64,000 bases of DNA. Source: Bacteroidota bacterium (GTDB taxonomy: Bacteria > Bacteroidota > Bacteroidia > AKYH767-A > 2013-40CM-41-45). Shown piece after piece: positions 63,234 to 64,000 of the stretch (position 1 is the first letter of the stretch; every line of letters starts with the position of its first letter). The stretch lies in assembly GCA_016720935.1 (NCBI GenBank), contig JADKJP010000006.1, positions 1,240,001 through 1,304,000 on the forward strand, written 5' to 3'. Position numbers and translations under genes: made by a program. Below the pieces are notes generated by a model. That model saw only the letters and a list, made by a program, of their open reading frames with translations. It was not told where the DNA came from and searched no databases.

Positions 63234-64000
63234 TTATTTGTTAAAAAAGGACTTTTGCTGCATTTCTTTCTCCACATCCTGCCATTTTCGGGGTAGATTT
63301 CCTGAAAGGATATTCGGTTCAGCTTCAGTGATAAGTACGTCTTCTTCCAGTCGTACCCCTATATTCCACCATTTGGGATCACAAGGACTACCTTCCGGGA
63401 TGTAAATTCCGGGTTCAATGGTGATCAGATTTCCAGGGGTCAGTTCTGAATAAGGACCCACATCATGGACATCCAGACCCAGGTAATGGGAAGTATTGTG
63501 CATGAAGTATTTTCCTGCTTCATCCGCACCAGAAATAATTCCAAGTTGAATGAGGCCTTCCGAAATTACATGCATTGCTTTGATGTGCGGATCTCTGAAT
63601 TTGTTTCCGGGTCGGCAAGCCAGGAAAGCATCCTCCTGCGCACGGTAGACCAGATCATAAATCAGCTTTTGTGGTTCGGTAAATTTTCCATTCACAGGCA
63701 AGGTCCTTGTCACATCTGCTGAATAACCATGGTATTCGGCTCCCATATCCAACAGCACTAGTTCTCCTGCTTTGAGTGGCTTTCGATTTGATTCATAATG
63801 GAGGATACAGGAATTTTCTCCTCCTCCGCAGATACTTGGATAGCCTACAGCTTCAGCACCTGAGGATTTGAAAATATATTCACCAACAGCCTGAATACTG
63901 AATTCTGAAAAATCCGGTTCCAGGGCATGCATCATTTCCCGGTGACCATCGCAAGTGATGGAAATTGCTTTTTGAATTAACCTGATTTCTTCTTTTTGTT
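63234..64000 (-). CDS. pepP: Xaa-Pro aminopeptidase (M24), C-terminal catalytic part
   Basis: The frame is open to the window edge; before the first internal Met it reads QKEEIRLIQKAISITCDGHR, so the N-terminal creatinase-like domain lies outside. The M24 pita-bread domain has metal ligands in LLDMGAEYHGYSADVTRT (two Asp), HNTSHYLGLDVHDVG (His), ITIEPGIYIP (Glu) and GVRLEEDVLIT (Glu), as in aminopeptidase P. A signature GGGENSCILHYESN also fits. The enzyme removes the N-terminal residue before proline using two Mn ions. Cytoplasmic by family; the start is not seen. Confidence 0.93.
   Translation of the reverse strand, partial: QKEEIRLIQKAISITCDGHREMMHALEPDFSEFSIQAVGEYIFKSSGAEAVGYPSICGGGENSCILHYESNRKPLKAGELVLLDMGAEYHGYSADVTRTLPVNGKFTEPQKLIYDLVYRAQEDAFLACRPGNKFRDPHIKAMHVISEGLIQLGIISGADEAGKYFMHNTSHYLGLDVHDVGPYSELTPGNLITIEPGIYIPEGSPCDPKWWNIGVRLEEDVLITEAEPNILSGNLPRKWQDVEKEMQQKSFFNK

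Overview
The window is about 64 kb of moderately AT-rich chromosome from a member of the Bacteroidota. Several independent signs agree: five intact secreted proteins and one frameshifted one end, or would end, in type IX secretion (T9SS) sorting domains; SprB-like adhesin repeats occur; bshC (bacillithiol), a DUF4295 gene beside rpmG, and gyrA followed by a TPR gene are present; and many genes carry the Bacteroidota promoter pattern TTG-N(17-23)-TAnnTTTG. Genus cannot be set from sequence alone. I saw no rRNA, tRNA, CRISPR array, transposase or phage gene, so this is a core-genome region with a large surface-protein island.

Layout. 1-4.1 kb: end of mltG, a secreted protein of unknown function, a phosphohexomutase with a LacI-type palindrome upstream, and an AIM24/TIGR00266 protein. 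4.2-7.2 kb (minus): a seven-repeat T9SS protein followed by three tandem, mutually homologous microproteins of 25-30 residues that are too short for ordinary gene callers. 7.5-10.7 kb (minus): a cobalamin riboswitch, a BtuB-like TonB-dependent receptor and a small polytopic membrane protein, read here as a vitamin B12 uptake operon. 10.8-11.9 kb: a GNAT/FemAB-like acyltransferase. 12-30.6 kb (minus): four giant secreted proteins built from shared modules; one carries two single-base frameshifts and one ends in a dockerin-like domain instead of a T9SS signal.

31-40 kb: bshC, a small membrane protein, a secreted phosphoesterase, guaA, a LysM/periplasmic-binding-like protein, hemF, a 46-residue membrane protein and a glucosaminidase-like protein. 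40.5-48.6 kb (minus): gyrA, a TPR protein, a fused M16 zinc protease and a second, paralogous TPR protein. 49-55 kb: clpC, fabI, recN and a DUF4412-like secreted protein. 55.4-60.3 kb (plus): ftsK, lolA, another T9SS protein and a small exported protein. 60.3-64 kb (minus): rimO and ftsY, then rpmG with DUF4295, then the edge of an aminopeptidase P gene.

The core genes cover cell-wall growth (mltG, ftsK, the glucosaminidase, the LysM protein), envelope traffic (lolA, ftsY, T9SS cargo), DNA topology and repair (gyrA, recN), protein quality control (clpC), nucleotide, lipid, haem and thiol metabolism (guaA, fabI, hemF, bshC) and ribosome components and modification (rpmG, rimO). The strongest candidates for something undescribed are the microprotein triplet at 4212-4535, the set of hairpins with identical loops at 7540-7612, and the modular adhesin island.
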